This document shows, piece by piece, positions 63,019 through 64,000 of a stretch of DNA of 64,000 bases. Both the position numbers and the translations under genes were made by a program. Positions within the stretch are counted from its first letter, which is position 1. The number at the start of each line of letters is the position of its first letter. The notes below the pieces were generated by a model. It made no database searches. It was not told the DNA's origin and worked only from the letters and a program-made list of their open reading frames with translations. This stretch comes from Rhizobium leguminosarum (GTDB lineage: Bacteria > Pseudomonadota > Alphaproteobacteria > Rhizobiales > Rhizobiaceae): positions 1 through 64,000 of the forward strand of contig NZ_LWBS01000086.1 in assembly GCF_001652265.1 (NCBI RefSeq). Direction: 5' to 3'.

Positions 63019-64000
63019 TTAGACAGGCTTCAACCGTTGTTCGGTTCTTGCGTCGAACAGATGCAGTTTGCTGAGGTCTGGGCTAATGACGATTTGGTCG
63101 CCGGCGCGGAGATCAAGGCGCTCTCTCACAGTCGCAACGAGGTGATCCTCACCAAACTTCGTGGTGACCTGGATCTCAGCACCGGTGGGCTCAACGAGGA
63201 CGACCTCAGCGGTAGCAAGACCTTGTCCGATTGTAAGATGCTCGGGGCGAATGCCGTAGATAATCTGCGCGCCGCGTTCCAATGACGCTGCTTCGGGCAG
63301 TGGTAACCTACCTCCGCCGTCCGTAATCAACTCCAGTGGCCCCGAGGTGCTGACTTGGCCTCGAATAAGGTTCATCGCCGGCGAACCGATGAAGCCCGCC
63401 ACGAAAAGGTTTGCCGGCCGGTCGTAGAGGTCGAGCGGCGAGCCTATCCGCTCGACGAAGCCGTCCCGCATCACAACAATCCGATCGGCCATCGTCATCG
63501 CCTCGATCTGATCGTGGGTAACGTAAATAGTCGTTGTCTTCAGTCGCTGATGCAGTTGCTTGATTTCGGAACGCATCTGCACCCGCAGCTTCGCGTCCAG
63601 GTTCGACAATGGTTCGTCAAACAGGAAGACCTGCGGATTTCTAACGATGGCACGGCCCGCCCATCGCCACCCGCTGGCGTTGGCCACCAGACAGGTGTCT
63701 GGGGTATCTGTCGAGCAGATGCTCGAGCCCCAGAATTTCAGCGGCCTCCCGAACACGTTGCCTGGTCTGTTCCTTGGGTGCTTTCGCCAGCTTCAGCGAA
63801 AAACCCATATTCGCCTCGACTGTCAGATGGGGGTAGAGCGCGTAGGACTGGAAAACCATCGCGATATCGCGTTCTTTTGGCGCGACATTGTTCACGACCT
63901 TGCTGCCGATCGATATCCGGCCAGCTGAAATCTCCTCGAGGCCGGCGATCATCCGCAACAATGTCGACTTCCCGCACCCGGAGGGACCGACCAGGATTAC
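63019..64000 (-). pseudogene. Sugar ABC ATPase (UgpC/MsmK type), frameshifted, runs off the right edge
   Basis: From the window edge the minus strand reads [20 protein letters not shown] (Walker A), [13 protein letters not shown] and [12 protein letters not shown], then breaks. The next frame continues with [20 protein letters not shown] and the MalK-like C-terminal domain to a stop at 63019. The break is at 63655-63662, where GCCCGCCC appears to be a tandem duplication of four bases (GGGCGGGC on the coding strand). An intact relative in this window (39286-40353) reads [11 protein letters not shown] there. Unless this is a sequencing error, the ATPase is cut between its signature and Walker B motifs. 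About 30 N-terminal residues lie outside. Confidence 0.85.

Overview
The window looks like an accessory replicon (probably a megaplasmid) of a Rhizobium of the leguminosarum/etli group. The base composition is GC-rich, carbohydrate ABC transporters are very dense, four copies of the Rhizobium-specific intergenic mosaic element (RIME) are present, and an erythritol locus has the gene content and order described for R. leguminosarum (eryEFG divergent from eryABCD, followed by a DeoR regulator, tpiB and rpiB). No rRNA, tRNA, CRISPR array or replication origin was seen.

Layout. (1) 1-0.9 kb: the 5' part of an ISNCY-type transposase gene running off the left edge, with its terminal repeats. (2) 1.1-4.5 kb: a YkgJ-type cysteine-cluster protein, a flavin amine oxidase and a CPA1 Na+/H+ antiporter. 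(3) 4.6-12.9 kb, mostly + strand: a LacI-family regulator divergent from a rhamnose/AI-2-type sugar ABC transporter, a D-tagatose/D-allulose 3-epimerase-like protein and a class II aldolase. (4) 12.9-17.1 kb, minus strand: a DeoR regulator, an FGGY kinase and a GlpD-like flavoprotein, paralogous to eryA/eryB. (5) 17.2-29.7 kb: the erythritol locus. (6) 29.9-33.0 kb: an NHEJ cassette (two Ku genes and a ligase-only LigD-type ligase) and an orphan BrnA-like antitoxin. (7) 33.5-35.9 kb: a decayed patch of gene remnants bracketed by about 65-bp direct repeats. (8) 35.9-42.4 kb: GntR regulator, probable D-erythronate dehydrogenase (DenD) and a complete MalFGK-type sugar ABC transporter. (9) 42.4-45.1 kb: full-length three-domain LigD. 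(10) 45.2-59.5 kb: a large sugar-acid (probably galactarate/talarate-type aldarate) catabolic cluster with enolase-superfamily and IlvD/Edd dehydratases, KdgD, ketoglutarate-semialdehyde dehydrogenase, RraA-like protein, two dehydrogenases, a GntR regulator and an oligopeptide-family ABC transporter. (11) 59.7-64 kb: DMT exporter, small proteins, NUDIX hydrolase, peroxiredoxin and a frameshifted sugar ABC ATPase running off the right edge.

How the genes work together. In the ery locus, EryEFG imports erythritol. EryA phosphorylates it, EryB oxidises the polyol phosphate to a ketotetrose phosphate, and EryC, TpiB and RpiB isomerise it to erythrose 4-phosphate. Blocks 3 and 4 repeat the first two steps (kinase, GlpD-like oxidase, TIM-barrel epimerase), but a class II aldolase replaces the isomerases. 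I read them as a possible second polyol or rare-sugar pathway that ends in aldol cleavage to DHAP plus an aldehyde. This is the most interesting candidate system here. Block 10 converts an aldarate to 5-keto-4-deoxyglucarate, then to 2-ketoglutarate semialdehyde and 2-oxoglutarate; a shared 8-bp motif in three of its promoters suggests one regulon.
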